Assembly (NCBI GenBank): GCA_050289805.1
Contig: JBNKGL010000001.1
Span: 62,001-126,000, forward strand
Direction of reading: 5' to 3'
DNA length: 64,000 nt
Source: JAUILA01 sp050289805
GTDB taxonomy: Bacteria; Bacteroidota; Bacteroidia; Cytophagales; Cyclobacteriaceae
Shown here: positions 33,944-43,048 of the stretch, piece by piece
Layout: each line of letters starts with the position of its first letter
How positions within the stretch are numbered: position 1 is the first letter of the stretch
The notes under the pieces: model-generated
Seen by the model: only the letters and a program-made list of their open reading frames with translations
Database searches by the model: none
What the model was told of the DNA's origin: nothing
Program-made: the position numbers and the translations under genes

Positions 33944-35430
33944 AAGTTTTTAGTGCGGCACAGATACGAGAGACGGATGCCTACACCATCCTACACGAAC
34001 CTGTTGCTTCCATTGATCTGATGGAACGTGCAGCAAGGGCTGTATTTCAATGGATGGTAAATTATTATGATCCGGGCAAACGTATCGCAGTGGTGTGCGG
34101 TACCGGAAATAATGGTGGAGATGGTCTTGCGGTCGCAAGAATGCTTCATGAGCATGGCTACCGGGTGGATGTCTTTGTAGTAAACAGGAAAACAACCGGA
34201 TCTGAAGATTTTGAAGTTAATTTAGACCGGCTTCCCATGGCATTCAGAACCATTGGAGAGATTTCAGACATCCCTCCATTTGAACCGTATGGACTTATAA
34301 TCGATGCTATATTCGGGACCGGTTTAAGCAGGCCTGTTGAAGGTTTGTTTGGAAGTGTCATCGATGCTGTCAATAATTCTTCCGTGGAAACACTGGCCAT
34401 TGATCTTCCCAGTGGATTGTTTTCCGATACGTCAAGTGCAGGCGCCACAGTCGTGCATGCTGATGTTACACTAACCTTCCAGCTTCCCAAGTTAGCACTG
34501 CTTATGCCTGAAAATGGCCCCTTTACCGGTGAATGGGAAGTGCTGGATATCGGTCTTGACCAGGAATTTATATCCTCCCTGGAATCACCTTTTTCAATGA
34601 TTACGGCGGGACTGACGGATCAGTTGATCCCCCGCCGGAAGAAATTTTCACATAAGGGCCGGTATGGTCATGGCATTATCCTGGCAGGAAGCCACGGCAA
34701 AATGGGTGCTGCGGTACTGGCTGCGCGGGCTGCATTGCGATCGGGTATAGGGTTGCTTACCATGTTCATACCACGGGATGGATATTCAATATTACAGACC
34801 GCAGTTCCCGAAGCAATGGTAATCACCGATGAAAATGATCATTTCCTTTCCGGTATTCCTGATCTTTCAGGAGCTTCCGCAGTAGGGATCGGGCCTGGCA
34901 TTGACCGGAAAGCTGAGACAGTCTATGCACTTGAGGAAGCTTTGCGCATTTATGATAAGCCAATGGTCATTGATGCGGACGCGCTGAATCTTCTTTCCGA
35001 ACATCCTCATCTGCAGGATCTGGTACCTGAGAATTCGATACTAACGCCGCATCCCGGTGAATTTCGTCGGTTGGCCGGTGCCTGGGAAAATGATTTCGAC
35101 CGGCTTCAGAAGCAAAGGGACCTCTCCAGGGAAAGAGGATGGATCATTGTTCTGAAGGGATCCCATACTTCTGTTTCGTTCCCTGACGGGCAGGTGTTTT
35201 TCAATACAACCGGCAATCCCGGAATGGCAACCGCCGGGTGTGGAGATGTGCTTACAGGTGTGATAACCGCATTACTGGCCCAGGGTCTTGAGCCCAAAGC
35301 AGCCGCGATTTGCGGCGTTTATGTGCATGGATATGCAGGCGACCTGGCAAGGGAAAATGGTTCTGAAACTGGCATGACGGCAGGCGATGTTATTGAGAAT
35401 CTTCCGCACGCTTTCGCCCCATTTGAGTAA
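33940..35430 (+). CDS. nnr: Bifunctional NAD(P)H-hydrate epimerase / ADP-dependent dehydratase
   Basis: A 496-residue repair enzyme. The N-terminal YjeF_N domain (1-210) epimerises hydrated NAD(P)H; CGTGNNGGDGLAVARMLHEHG (positions 50-70) is its nucleotide loop. The C-terminal ribokinase-like domain (225-490) dehydrates (S)-NAD(P)HX using ADP; GHGIILAGSHGKMGAAVLAA, IDADALNLL, LTPHPGEF and GNPGMATAGCGDVLTG are all present. The start overlaps nuoD by four bases, which suggests translational coupling of NADH repair to complex I. This association is notable, since hydrated NADH is not a substrate for complex I. Confidence 0.94.
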   Translation: MKVFSAAQIRETDAYTILHEPVASIDLMERAARAVFQWMVNYYDPGKRIAVVCGTGNNGGDGLAVARMLHEHGYRVDVFVVNRKTTGSEDFEVNLDRLPMAFRTIGEISDIPPFEPYGLIIDAIFGTGLSRPVEGLFGSVIDAVNNSSVETLAIDLPSGLFSDTSSAGATVVHADVTLTFQLPKLALLMPENGPFTGEWEVLDIGLDQEFISSLESPFSMITAGLTDQLIPRRKKFSHKGRYGHGIILAGSHGKMGAAVLAARAALRSGIGLLTMFIPRDGYSILQTAVPEAMVITDENDHFLSGIPDLSGASAVGIGPGIDRKAETVYALEEALRIYDKPMVIDADALNLLSEHPHLQDLVPENSILTPHPGEFRRLAGAWENDFDRLQKQRDLSRERGWIIVLKGSHTSVSFPDGQVFFNTTGNPGMATAGCGDVLTGVITALLAQGLEPKAAAICGVYVHGYAGDLARENGSETGMTAGDVIENLPHAFAPFE

Positions 35431-35601
35431 TTCTTAGGCTGGCGCAACGACAAAAGAGTAATAAATAGTACATCCGCATCAAAAAAAATCCAGTTTGCTA
35501 AAACCATGTCCGTAAAATTTCCGTACTTTCATTAGAACGAGAAGGCGGTAATTTGAAATTTTTGGTTCGATTATTGCTTTATTCTTGGAAGAATAATATT
35601 T

Positions 35602-35967
35602 ATGAAACTACTTAGACTAAGCGTAATTCTACTTTCATTTCTCCTTGCGGGGCAGGTAACGTATGCTCAATCGGAAGGTGAACTGGATCGCTTTGGAGCT
35701 TCTTCAATGGAGAAGAAGAACCAGGTCTCGTTGTTTCCAAACCCCACGGTAGATTTCCTCCAGGTGAAGATCGAGAATTCGAAGCTTACCGATGCGAAGA
35801 TCACACTGTATAATGTTATCGGAAATCCTGTAGAGGTAAATATCCGTGAGGATGATGACAACACATTTGTAATAGATGTGGCTGATCTGCCCGCAGGATA
35901 TTATTTCCTGGCCATCAGGGATGAAAAAACCTTTTTCAGGGAGACGTATAAATTCGTCAAACGTTAA
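35602..35967 (+). CDS. Short secreted protein consisting mainly of a T9SS type A sorting domain
   Basis: A 121-residue protein with a signal peptide (1-23, ending VTYA) followed by about 20 residues and then a complete C-terminal sorting domain: VSLFPNPTVDFLQVKI, ITLYNVIGNPV, FVIDVADLPAGYYFLAIRDE and a final Lys/Arg-rich end. Such domains direct proteins through the type IX secretion system (gliding/Por) and are then removed or attached. Here there is almost no cargo in front of the domain. It could be a minimal secreted peptide, a decoy or a relic of a larger gene. Its stop codon touches that of the convergent asnS with no spacing. Confidence 0.82.
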   Translation: MKLLRLSVILLSFLLAGQVTYAQSEGELDRFGASSMEKKNQVSLFPNPTVDFLQVKIENSKLTDAKITLYNVIGNPVEVNIREDDDNTFVIDVADLPAGYYFLAIRDEKTFFRETYKFVKR

Positions 35968-37404
35968 TTAAAATTCTGCGTTGCCCGGTGTTCTCGGGAA
36001 CGGAATTACATCCCGGATATTTCCCATACCACATACAAACTGTATCAGGCGTTCAAATCCCAATCCGAATCCGCTATGCGGTGCTGTTCCGAATTTTCGT
36101 AATTCCAGGTACCACCAAAGGTCTTTCTCCGGAATATTCATTTCCGTAATTCGTTCCAGAAGTACATCGAGCCGTTCCTCACGCTGGGATCCGCCGATGA
36201 TCTCGCCAATTCCCGGGAACAGGACATCCATGGCAGCAACGGTTTTACCGTCTTCATTCTGCCGCATATAGAAGGCCTTGATATCCTTGGGGTAGTTGAA
36301 AAGAATTACAGGTTTTTGAAAGTGTTTCTCAACCAGGTATCGCTCATGTTCAGACTGAAGGTCGGAACCCCATCCCTCGATCAGGTACTGGAACTTCTTC
36401 TTTTTATTGGGCTTTGAATTCCTGAGGATATCGATGGCCTCGGTATAGCTTAGTCGTATGAATTCATTTTCAGAAACGAATTTCAGGCGCTCTGTCAGGG
36501 TCATCACGCTTCTTTCCTGCTGAGGCTTTGCTTTATCCTCATCCAGCAGCCGGTTTTCAAGAAACGCCAGGTCACCGGAACAGTGTTCTAGTGCATAGCG
36601 GGTGAGGTATCTCACAAAATCCTCTGCCAGGTCCATGAGTCCTTCAAGGTCACAAAACGCCACCTCGGGCTCAACCATCCAGAATTCAGCAAGATGGCGG
36701 GAAGTGTTTGAGTTTTCGGCCCTGAATGTTGGCCCGAATGTATAAACATCTGATAACGCAAGACACGCTGTCTCAACTTCGAGCTGTCCCGAAACAGTCA
36801 GGTTGGTTTCCTTTTCAAAAAAGTCTTCCTTGAAATTTACAAACCCTTCTTCGTTCAGGGGAGGATTTGCTGCATCCAATGTGGTGACACGGAACATTTC
36901 ACCGGCACCTTCGGCATCGGATCCGGTAATGATTGGTGTATGTATGTTATAAAATCCGCGTTCATTAAAGAAGCTGTGAACCGCATAGATCATCGCATGA
37001 CGGATACGGTAAATGGCTCCGAATGTATTTGTACGAACCCGCAGATGAGCAATTTCACGAAGAAATTCAAGTGAATGCTTTTTGGGTTGCAGTGGATATT
37101 TTTCAGGATCTGCCTCACCGAAAATTTCCAGGTCCTTCACCTTGATTTCAATGGATTGTCCCTTTCCGAGGGATTCAACGACAGTTCCGGTTGCCGACAA
37201 ACAGGCTCCGGTAGATATTTTTCGTAAAATATCCTCCGGCATTTGCTGGAAATCAACAACAGCCTGAAGATTATGAATCGTAGAGCCGTCATTCATGCTG
37301 ATAAACTGATTATTACGGAATGTACGAACCCATCCCATTACAGTTACTTCCTTCCCGATTGGAGCCTCTTTAAGGAGCTCGCTGATTTTAATTCTTTTCT
37401 GCAC
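35968..37404 (-). CDS. asnS: Asparaginyl-tRNA synthetase
   Basis: A class IIb aminoacyl-tRNA synthetase of 478 residues from the GTG at 37404. The N-terminal OB-fold begins VTVMGWVRTFRNN. The catalytic motifs are FRAENSNTSRHLAEFWMVEPE (motif 2, positions shortly after residue 225) and GFGLGFERLIQFV (motif 3). The GTG start is chosen because it matches the usual N-terminal length; a TTG at 37467 would add 21 residues without family support. It is divergent from rpoN. Confidence 0.94.
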   Translation of the reverse strand: MQKRIKISELLKEAPIGKEVTVMGWVRTFRNNQFISMNDGSTIHNLQAVVDFQQMPEDILRKISTGACLSATGTVVESLGKGQSIEIKVKDLEIFGEADPEKYPLQPKKHSLEFLREIAHLRVRTNTFGAIYRIRHAMIYAVHSFFNERGFYNIHTPIITGSDAEGAGEMFRVTTLDAANPPLNEEGFVNFKEDFFEKETNLTVSGQLEVETACLALSDVYTFGPTFRAENSNTSRHLAEFWMVEPEVAFCDLEGLMDLAEDFVRYLTRYALEHCSGDLAFLENRLLDEDKAKPQQERSVMTLTERLKFVSENEFIRLSYTEAIDILRNSKPNKKKKFQYLIEGWGSDLQSEHERYLVEKHFQKPVILFNYPKDIKAFYMRQNEDGKTVAAMDVLFPGIGEIIGGSQREERLDVLLERITEMNIPEKDLWWYLELRKFGTAPHSGFGLGFERLIQFVCGMGNIRDVIPFPRTPGNAEF

Positions 37405-37485
37405 GTCAATTGAATTTCTAAAGGCTGAATAGTGCGCAAAAAAACGATTATTTGCGCTTTTAATCAAAGAATCATCGAAATTAAA

Positions 37486-37493
37486 TAACTTTG
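37486..37493 (+). promoter_or_regulatory. TAnnTTTG (-7) box before rpoN
   Basis: TAACTTTG matches the -7 consensus and stands 39 bases before the rpoN ATG at 37533. A -33 element at the normal distance was not found. Confidence 0.4.
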
Positions 37494-37532
37494 TTATATC
37501 TTCGGTACAGGCCGTTAACGGACTATTTTTTT

Positions 37533-38969
37533 ATGCAGAAGCTCAGTTTAAATCAAAGTTTACAACAGAAACTTTCTCCTCAGCAGATACAATTTATCAA
37601 GCTGCTCCAGATTCCTACGGCCGAACTTGAAAGCAGAGTGGAACAGGAGTTGGAAGATAATCCCGTCCTTGAGGAAGGAAAGGAAGAATCTGATGAGCTT
37701 TCGAATGAATTCGAAGAAGATGATGCGGGAAATGATGATGAACTGGATGTGGATGATTACCTCCAGGATGATGATTTCAGCGGTTACAAAATGCAGGGCG
37801 ATGGCGACAACGAAGATAAGGAAATGCCCATCGCGACCAGCACTACGCTGAATGAACAGCTGATGAACCAACTCGGTTTTTTACGCCTGGATGACCATCA
37901 GTACGCCATCGGTAAGCAGCTGATCGGCAGCATTGAGAGTGATGGCTACATCCGGAGGGATCTTGAATCGATTATCAATGACCTTGCTTTTTCTCAGAAT
38001 ATAGAAACAGATATCGATGAAGTGGAGGAGATCCTCCGAAAAATCCAGCAGTTTGATCCACCGGGAATCGCAGCACGCGATCTCCAGGAGTGTCTTCTCC
38101 TTCAACTGGAAAGAAGGGCCGATCAGGATCATAATGTGGATGTGATTGTGGCAAAGCAGATTCTGGATCAGTGTTTCGACGAATTTTCAAAGAAGCACTA
38201 TGATAAGATCATGAAGAAGCTGGACATCGATGATGAGGAATATGTGAAGGATGCCATGGAACTTATCAGGAAACTGAACCCCAAACCGGGCGGATCTTCT
38301 TCAGGCCTTGTGAGAACCCAGTATCTCATTCCTGATTTTATTCTCACCAATAACAACGGTAAACTTGAACTTGCCCTGAATTCCCGAAATGCTCCTGATT
38401 TGCGCGTGAGCAGGTCCTATTCGGATATGCTCCAGGCGTATGACAAGAGTGATAAAAAGGACAAGAAATTAAAGGACACGGTTCAGTTTGTGAAGCAGAA
38501 ACTGGATGCTGCCAAATGGTTCATAGATGCCATTAAGCAGCGGCAGCAAACCCTGATGAACACCATGCGTGCCATCCTTGAATATCAGTATGAATATTTT
38601 CAGGAGGGGGATGAAAGTGAGCTTCGGCCGATGATCCTGAAAGATATTGCCAACATGATCAATATGGATATTTCCACGGTGTCCCGTGTAGCCAATAGTA
38701 AATCCATTCAGACCGATTTTGGGATTTTTCCGCTGAAATACTTTTTCTCGGAAGGGATCGCAACCGACAGCGGTGAGGATGTAAGCAGCCGTGAAGTAAA
38801 GAATGAACTTCGGGAACTTATTGACGGGGAAGATAAAAAGAAGCCGTTATCTGATGACAAGCTTGAGAAACTTTTGAAAGCCAAAGGGTACAACATCGCC
38901 CGCCGAACCGTGGCAAAATACCGGGAACAACTGAACATTCCCGTTGCCCGACTAAGAAAAGAACTGTAG
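37533..38969 (+). CDS. rpoN: RNA polymerase sigma-54 factor
   Basis: Sigma-54 of 478 residues from the ATG at 37533. Region I is Gln-rich (LNQSLQQKLSPQQIQFIKLLQIP), region II acidic (residues 47-90), then the core-binding domain and the DNA-binding part with LKDIANMINMDISTVSRVANSK and the RpoN box ARRTVAKYREQLNIP near the C-terminus. An in-frame start 42 bases upstream adds an unlikely hydrophobic leader. Sigma-54 needs AAA+ activators, none of which are seen in this window. Confidence 0.96.
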   Translation: MQKLSLNQSLQQKLSPQQIQFIKLLQIPTAELESRVEQELEDNPVLEEGKEESDELSNEFEEDDAGNDDELDVDDYLQDDDFSGYKMQGDGDNEDKEMPIATSTTLNEQLMNQLGFLRLDDHQYAIGKQLIGSIESDGYIRRDLESIINDLAFSQNIETDIDEVEEILRKIQQFDPPGIAARDLQECLLLQLERRADQDHNVDVIVAKQILDQCFDEFSKKHYDKIMKKLDIDDEEYVKDAMELIRKLNPKPGGSSSGLVRTQYLIPDFILTNNNGKLELALNSRNAPDLRVSRSYSDMLQAYDKSDKKDKKLKDTVQFVKQKLDAAKWFIDAIKQRQQTLMNTMRAILEYQYEYFQEGDESELRPMILKDIANMINMDISTVSRVANSKSIQTDFGIFPLKYFFSEGIATDSGEDVSSREVKNELRELIDGEDKKKPLSDDKLEKLLKAKGYNIARRTVAKYREQLNIPVARLRKEL

Positions 38970-39589
38970 TGATCCGGAAATTTGCCGAATTTATCTCCGT
39001 CGTGCTGCATCCCCTGGTGCAAACAACATTGCTTGCCGCTGTGATCTTTTGGTATATCCCTGTATTGATGAAACCTTTCAATATAGAAACCATTCCAAAT
39101 CTGCTATTCCTGCTGGGCACACTTACCTTTATTGTGCCTATATTAAGCGTGGCGGCATTGCAATTGATTGGCGCAATTTCTTCGATCCGAATGGATGACC
39201 GCCGAGAAAGGCTCATGCCATTCTTTTTTATCGGATGCTACTATGCACTTACCGTCTACCTGTTTTCGCAGCGGGTGGTGCTGAGTGATGTTATGATCCT
39301 CATTTTGGCGATCGTGACCCTGCTGATATTCCTTGTTTTCGTAATCACCTTTTTTATGAAAATAAGTGTTCACGCAGCAGCAAGCTGGGGCGTGGTTGGG
39401 TTTCTGCTGGCCATCCATTTGCACCTGCCTTATTCACCTCTGCTGTATCCCATTGTCGTTTTTGTGATCCTGGCGGGCCTGGTGAGCTCTGCACGCCTGT
39501 TTTTGAATGCCCATACGCCTTTTGAAGTTCATACGGGTGCCATTTTAGGCTTTGGAGTATGTTTCGGAATTCTTTACTTTACCATGTAA
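38969..39589 (+). CDS. PAP2-like membrane protein
   Basis: A 206-residue protein with six membrane helices. The final SARLFLNAHTPFEVHTGAILG fits motif 3 of the PAP2 phosphatase superfamily (SR-x5-H-x3-D-x3-G) with Glu replacing Asp, and KISVHAAASWG takes the place of the PSGH motif. Motif 1 (KxxxxxxRP) is not clear. It may thus be a degenerate, possibly inactive lipid phosphatase or a transferase. It starts at a GTG whose first base is the last base of the rpoN stop codon. Confidence 0.65.
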   Translation: MIRKFAEFISVVLHPLVQTTLLAAVIFWYIPVLMKPFNIETIPNLLFLLGTLTFIVPILSVAALQLIGAISSIRMDDRRERLMPFFFIGCYYALTVYLFSQRVVLSDVMILILAIVTLLIFLVFVITFFMKISVHAAASWGVVGFLLAIHLHLPYSPLLYPIVVFVILAGLVSSARLFLNAHTPFEVHTGAILGFGVCFGILYFTM

Positions 39590-39599
39590 CCCTTTCATT

Positions 39600-40379
39600 A
39601 TGTATACCTTTCTTAAATATGACCTTACGGATGGAGTAGGGACCATTACCCTGAACAGACCGGAAGTTTACAATGCCCTGAATGACGAACTTACATTCGA
39701 ACTTCAGGAAGTGCTGAAAAATATTTCCAGGGATAATGATGTTCGGGTGGTTGTTCTCACCGGGGAAGGCAAAGCTTTCTGTTCAGGACAGGATCTCAAG
39801 AGCGGCTCGCCAGACATAAAACGGTCCTTTATTGACTCGCTTCACAAACGCTATAATCCCATCATTCGGGCACTCAGGACTTTGAATAAACCCGTCATCT
39901 GCAGATTAAACGGGGTAGCCGCAGGTGCCGGGTGTTCCCTTGCGCTGGCCTGTGATCTGATTGTTGCAGCAGAAGAATCGATGCTCACAGAGGTATTTGT
40001 CAATATCGGCCTGGTGCTGGATTCCGGCTCTTCCTACTTCCTGCCACGGCTCGTTGGTTCTGCCAAGGCATTTGAGCTTGCCACCATGGGGTCCCGCGTT
40101 AAAGCCGAAGAAGCGCTGAAAATCGGCCTTGTGAACAAGGTTGTACCATTGAAAGATCTGGATGAAGCAGTTGCCGGCTATACTGATTATTATGCCAAAG
40201 CACCGACCAAGGCAATTGCGCTAATGAAAAAGATGCTGAATAAAGCAGGACATTCCTCACTCGATGATATGCTCGATTATGAAGCATACTGCCAGGAAAT
40301 CGCTGGAAATACAGATGATTACAAAGAGGGGGTAAACGCGTTTCTTGAAAAACGCAAGCCCAACTTTACCGGCAGCTGA
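39600..40379 (+). CDS. Enoyl-CoA hydratase/isomerase, PaaG-like
   Basis: A 259-residue crotonase-fold enzyme from the ATG at 39600. The oxyanion-hole segments are GKAFCSGQDLKSG and NGVAAGAGCSLALACDL. The active-site motif LTEVFVNIGLVLDSGSSYFL, with Asp in place of one crotonase Glu, resembles PaaG (ring 1,2-epoxyphenylacetyl-CoA isomerase). The rest of the phenylacetate pathway is absent here, so beta-oxidation isomerisation is an alternative. Its stop codon directly abuts the convergent rnhA stop codon. Confidence 0.87.
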   Translation: MYTFLKYDLTDGVGTITLNRPEVYNALNDELTFELQEVLKNISRDNDVRVVVLTGEGKAFCSGQDLKSGSPDIKRSFIDSLHKRYNPIIRALRTLNKPVICRLNGVAAGAGCSLALACDLIVAAEESMLTEVFVNIGLVLDSGSSYFLPRLVGSAKAFELATMGSRVKAEEALKIGLVNKVVPLKDLDEAVAGYTDYYAKAPTKAIALMKKMLNKAGHSSLDDMLDYEAYCQEIAGNTDDYKEGVNAFLEKRKPNFTGS

Positions 40380-40847
40380 TCAGCTTATTGATTTTTCGTA
40401 TTCTATATCGGGTCCTAACCCCGGTTGTTCAGCGGCCGCCACGGCAAGCTCATCACACCGCTCATTTTCGGGGATTCCGGCATGACCTTTCACCCATCGC
40501 AGTTCAACACGGTGCCTTCTGTACAATGGAATCAGGCGTTTCCATAGGTCTGCGTTGGCCTTCTTGGCAAAATTTTTCTTTTCCCAATTCCATACCCAGC
40601 CTTTCTCGATGGCTTCAACGACATATTTTGAATCGGAGTAAACAATTACCTGGCTATCCGGATTTTTCAGGGCTTCAAGCCCTTTGATCAATGCCAGCAA
40701 TTCCATACGGTTGTTGGTGGTTTTACGAAATCCGCCCGACAGCTCCCTTCGGAGAATTTTTCCATTCACTTTGGCCTTCAGGACTGTTCCGTAACCTCCT
40801 GGTCCCGGATTGCCCTTCGCAGCGCCGTCTGTATACATGATAATCAT
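40380..40847 (-). CDS. rnhA: Ribonuclease HI
   Basis: A 155-residue RNase HI, which cuts RNA in RNA-DNA hybrids. The catalytic DEDD set is visible: Asp in MYTDGAAKGNPGPGG, Glu in NNRMELLAL, Asp in IVYSDSKYV and Asp in ENERCDELA. The basic protrusion (KGWVWNWEKKNFAKKAN) is present. It starts within the stop of the upstream MarC-family gene (ATGA). Confidence 0.95.
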   Translation of the reverse strand: MIIMYTDGAAKGNPGPGGYGTVLKAKVNGKILRRELSGGFRKTTNNRMELLALIKGLEALKNPDSQVIVYSDSKYVVEAIEKGWVWNWEKKNFAKKANADLWKRLIPLYRRHRVELRWVKGHAGIPENERCDELAVAAAEQPGLGPDIEYEKSIS

Positions 40848-41416
40848 GAAAGGAATATATTTTCTTTAAAAATTTTAACGGCAATAGCCAGCAATATAAT
40901 GCCGAATACCCTGCGCAATATACTGAATCCCGACGAGCCGAGTTTTCGCTCAAGCCAGTCCGTTGATTTTAGTACGCTGAAAACAAAGATCAGGTTCAGC
41001 AATATGCCGATCAGAATATTCGGAGTTGCATATACCGCCCTGATGGACAAAATCGTTGTGAGAGTGCCGGCCCCTGCAATCAGCGGAAACGCAAGCGGTA
41101 CGATGGAACCGGTACCTGTGCTTCCATGATCTTCCTGGAAAAAGGTAACGCCCAGGATCATTTCCAGTGCCAGGATAAACATAATGATGGCCCCGGCCAC
41201 GGCAAAAGATCCTACATCCAGATTGAAAAGTTTCAGGATAGACTGCCCCAGGTATAAAAAGAGAATCATCAGTACCCCTGAAATAATTGTTGCACGCAGG
41301 GAATGAATATGCCCTTCACGTTTGCGCAGCGTAATGATTACCGGAATGGATCCTAAAATGTCGATGACAGAGAACAGGATCAGCGTCACAGAAAATATGT
41401 CCTTGAAGTTCACCAT
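40844..41416 (-). CDS. MarC-family integral membrane protein
   Basis: A 190-residue protein with six membrane helices and the MarC/UPF0056 motifs: DILGSIPVI in the first helix region, and PLAFPLIAGAGTLTTI with the conserved Pro-Leu and Gly-Pro/Ala-Gly in the fourth. The family is conserved but its transport function remains unproven. It overlaps rnhA by four bases. Confidence 0.87.
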   Translation of the reverse strand: MVNFKDIFSVTLILFSVIDILGSIPVIITLRKREGHIHSLRATIISGVLMILFLYLGQSILKLFNLDVGSFAVAGAIIMFILALEMILGVTFFQEDHGSTGTGSIVPLAFPLIAGAGTLTTILSIRAVYATPNILIGILLNLIFVFSVLKSTDWLERKLGSSGFSILRRVFGIILLAIAVKIFKENIFLS

Positions 41417-41472
41417 AGGTTTGAATTAATTCTGCAAACTTCTGATAAACGACTGGTTAAAACCAATGATGT

Positions 41473-42546
41473 TTATGAATTATCTGTCGTCCGGTATGCA
41501 CGTAAAAATTTCCGAAGGGTTTTCCATTCATTTGGGCTGATAGCAGGGAAATTGGCGATTCTGAAAGTGGTTTCCTTCCATTCTCCATAGCCGTTACCCA
41601 GGAGTATTCCTTGTTCAATGGCATCTTTTTTTAATGCTTTTATAGTATTTGGAATTCCTTCCAGGGCAGCTACGGTGATTGACCTGACCGACTTATTTTG
41701 AATAAGGAAGTTGAACTCCTCTTGTTTAGAAACAGTTTTTTCCAGCTGCTCACTACGTTTTACAAGAAGGTCATTCACTTTTATAATGGAAGGCCGTTTT
41801 TTCATGGTGCGATATAAAAGATATATCCCAAGGATGTTCGGTGTGTAGGGAGTCTGATTTTTCCGGTAATTGTCCAGAATGAACGGGAGGCTGTTGTAGT
41901 GATTATTTTCACCTATTTCATACGCCCTCTCTACCGCGCGTGGTGACAGGATCATGATGCCCATACCCGACGGCAGCCCGAAACATTTCTGTACTGAGGC
42001 AAACCAGACATCAGCGTGTGAAAAATCAAGAAATTCCCCCGCCATGGAAGATGTGGCGTCAATGGCAATTAGCGGTTCGGGAAAAGAGATTCGAAAAGAT
42101 TCCAGGATTCCGGCACTGATCCGCGTGCCATTGGAAGTTTCATTTTGTGTAAGGCAGATCACGGATGAGCGACCCGAAAAATCCAGATTTGCCGTAGAAA
42201 GTTCATCTTCCGGATCAAATTTGAGTCCGACCGCCTTCGAATGCAGCTTGCGGGTATAGTCGAACCACTTTTCACCAAAAGCTCCATTGAAAATATGATA
42301 GCTGAGTTCTCCGGTAAGCGATTGGGCGATGATTTCCCAGCATTCCGTCGCAGAGGAGGTAAACACAATTTCATATCCTTCCGGGACCATCAGTTTTTTC
42401 CTGATCGTTTTTTTTGTTTTTGCCAGCAACGTCATGAACGGGACGCTTCTGTGGTTCATGGCGAGAATGCCGGATTCCAGGGCTTCGGTCATATATTCAC
42501 CTGTTACCTGCGCAACCTGGGAGGGGCCGGGATAAAAGCTAATCAT
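41473..42546 (-). CDS. Class V (SerC-like) aminotransferase
   Basis: A 357-residue PLP enzyme of fold type I. The N-terminal SFYPGPSQV and NHRSVPF motifs, FTSSATECWEIIAQSL, the PLP-binding AIDATSSMAGE and the Lys in FASVQKCFGLPSGMGIM match phosphoserine aminotransferase-like proteins. It may supply serine from 3-phosphohydroxypyruvate, but a different amino donor pathway is not excluded. Its start overlaps the aroQ end by 8 bases. Confidence 0.8.
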   Translation of the reverse strand: MISFYPGPSQVAQVTGEYMTEALESGILAMNHRSVPFMTLLAKTKKTIRKKLMVPEGYEIVFTSSATECWEIIAQSLTGELSYHIFNGAFGEKWFDYTRKLHSKAVGLKFDPEDELSTANLDFSGRSSVICLTQNETSNGTRISAGILESFRISFPEPLIAIDATSSMAGEFLDFSHADVWFASVQKCFGLPSGMGIMILSPRAVERAYEIGENNHYNSLPFILDNYRKNQTPYTPNILGIYLLYRTMKKRPSIIKVNDLLVKRSEQLEKTVSKQEEFNFLIQNKSVRSITVAALEGIPNTIKALKKDAIEQGILLGNGYGEWKETTFRIANFPAISPNEWKTLRKFLRAYRTTDNS

Positions 42547-42973
42547 GCTGCTGATCCTGGTGAATGAAATAGGAGAGTGCCAGCATATAGCCTTCCAATC
42601 CCAGACCGCTGATCATTCCCCTGCAGTTTTTACTGATAATACTCTTATGCCGGAATTCTTCACGTGCATAGATGTTGCTGATGTGCACTTCAATGACAGG
42701 AGTCTGAATAGCAGCAATCGCATCTGAAATGGCGACAGATGTATGGGTATAGGCGGCAGCATTCAGTATGATGCCGTCATAGGAAAACCCCGTTTCCTGA
42801 ATTTTATTTACAATCTCCCCTTCGATGTTCGATTGGAAATACTCAAGCTGATGGGCAGGAAAAGACTCCTTCAACCGCGTGAAAAATGTTTCAAAGCTTT
42901 CATTGCCATAAACCGACGGCTCGCGCTTACCCAGTAAATTCAGGTTGGGTCCATTGATAATAACGATCTTCAT
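42539..42973 (-). CDS. aroQ: Type II 3-dehydroquinate dehydratase
   Basis: A 144-residue shikimate-pathway enzyme (3-dehydroquinate to 3-dehydroshikimate). The motifs NGPNLNLLGKREP, the Tyr-containing lid, LNAAAYTHTSVAISDAI, VEVHISNIYAREEFRHKS and GMISGLGLEGY are all present. The catalytic Tyr, Asn and His residues are retained. It is divergent from the recombinase gene. Confidence 0.95.
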   Translation of the reverse strand: MKIVIINGPNLNLLGKREPSVYGNESFETFFTRLKESFPAHQLEYFQSNIEGEIVNKIQETGFSYDGIILNAAAYTHTSVAISDAIAAIQTPVIEVHISNIYAREEFRHKSIISKNCRGMISGLGLEGYMLALSYFIHQDQQHD

Positions 42974-43048
42974 ACTATGAATTTAAAGGTTTTTAAATCG
43001 TATTTACAACCCATCGTTGAATTGAATGAAAATGTCTACTTTTAGTGT

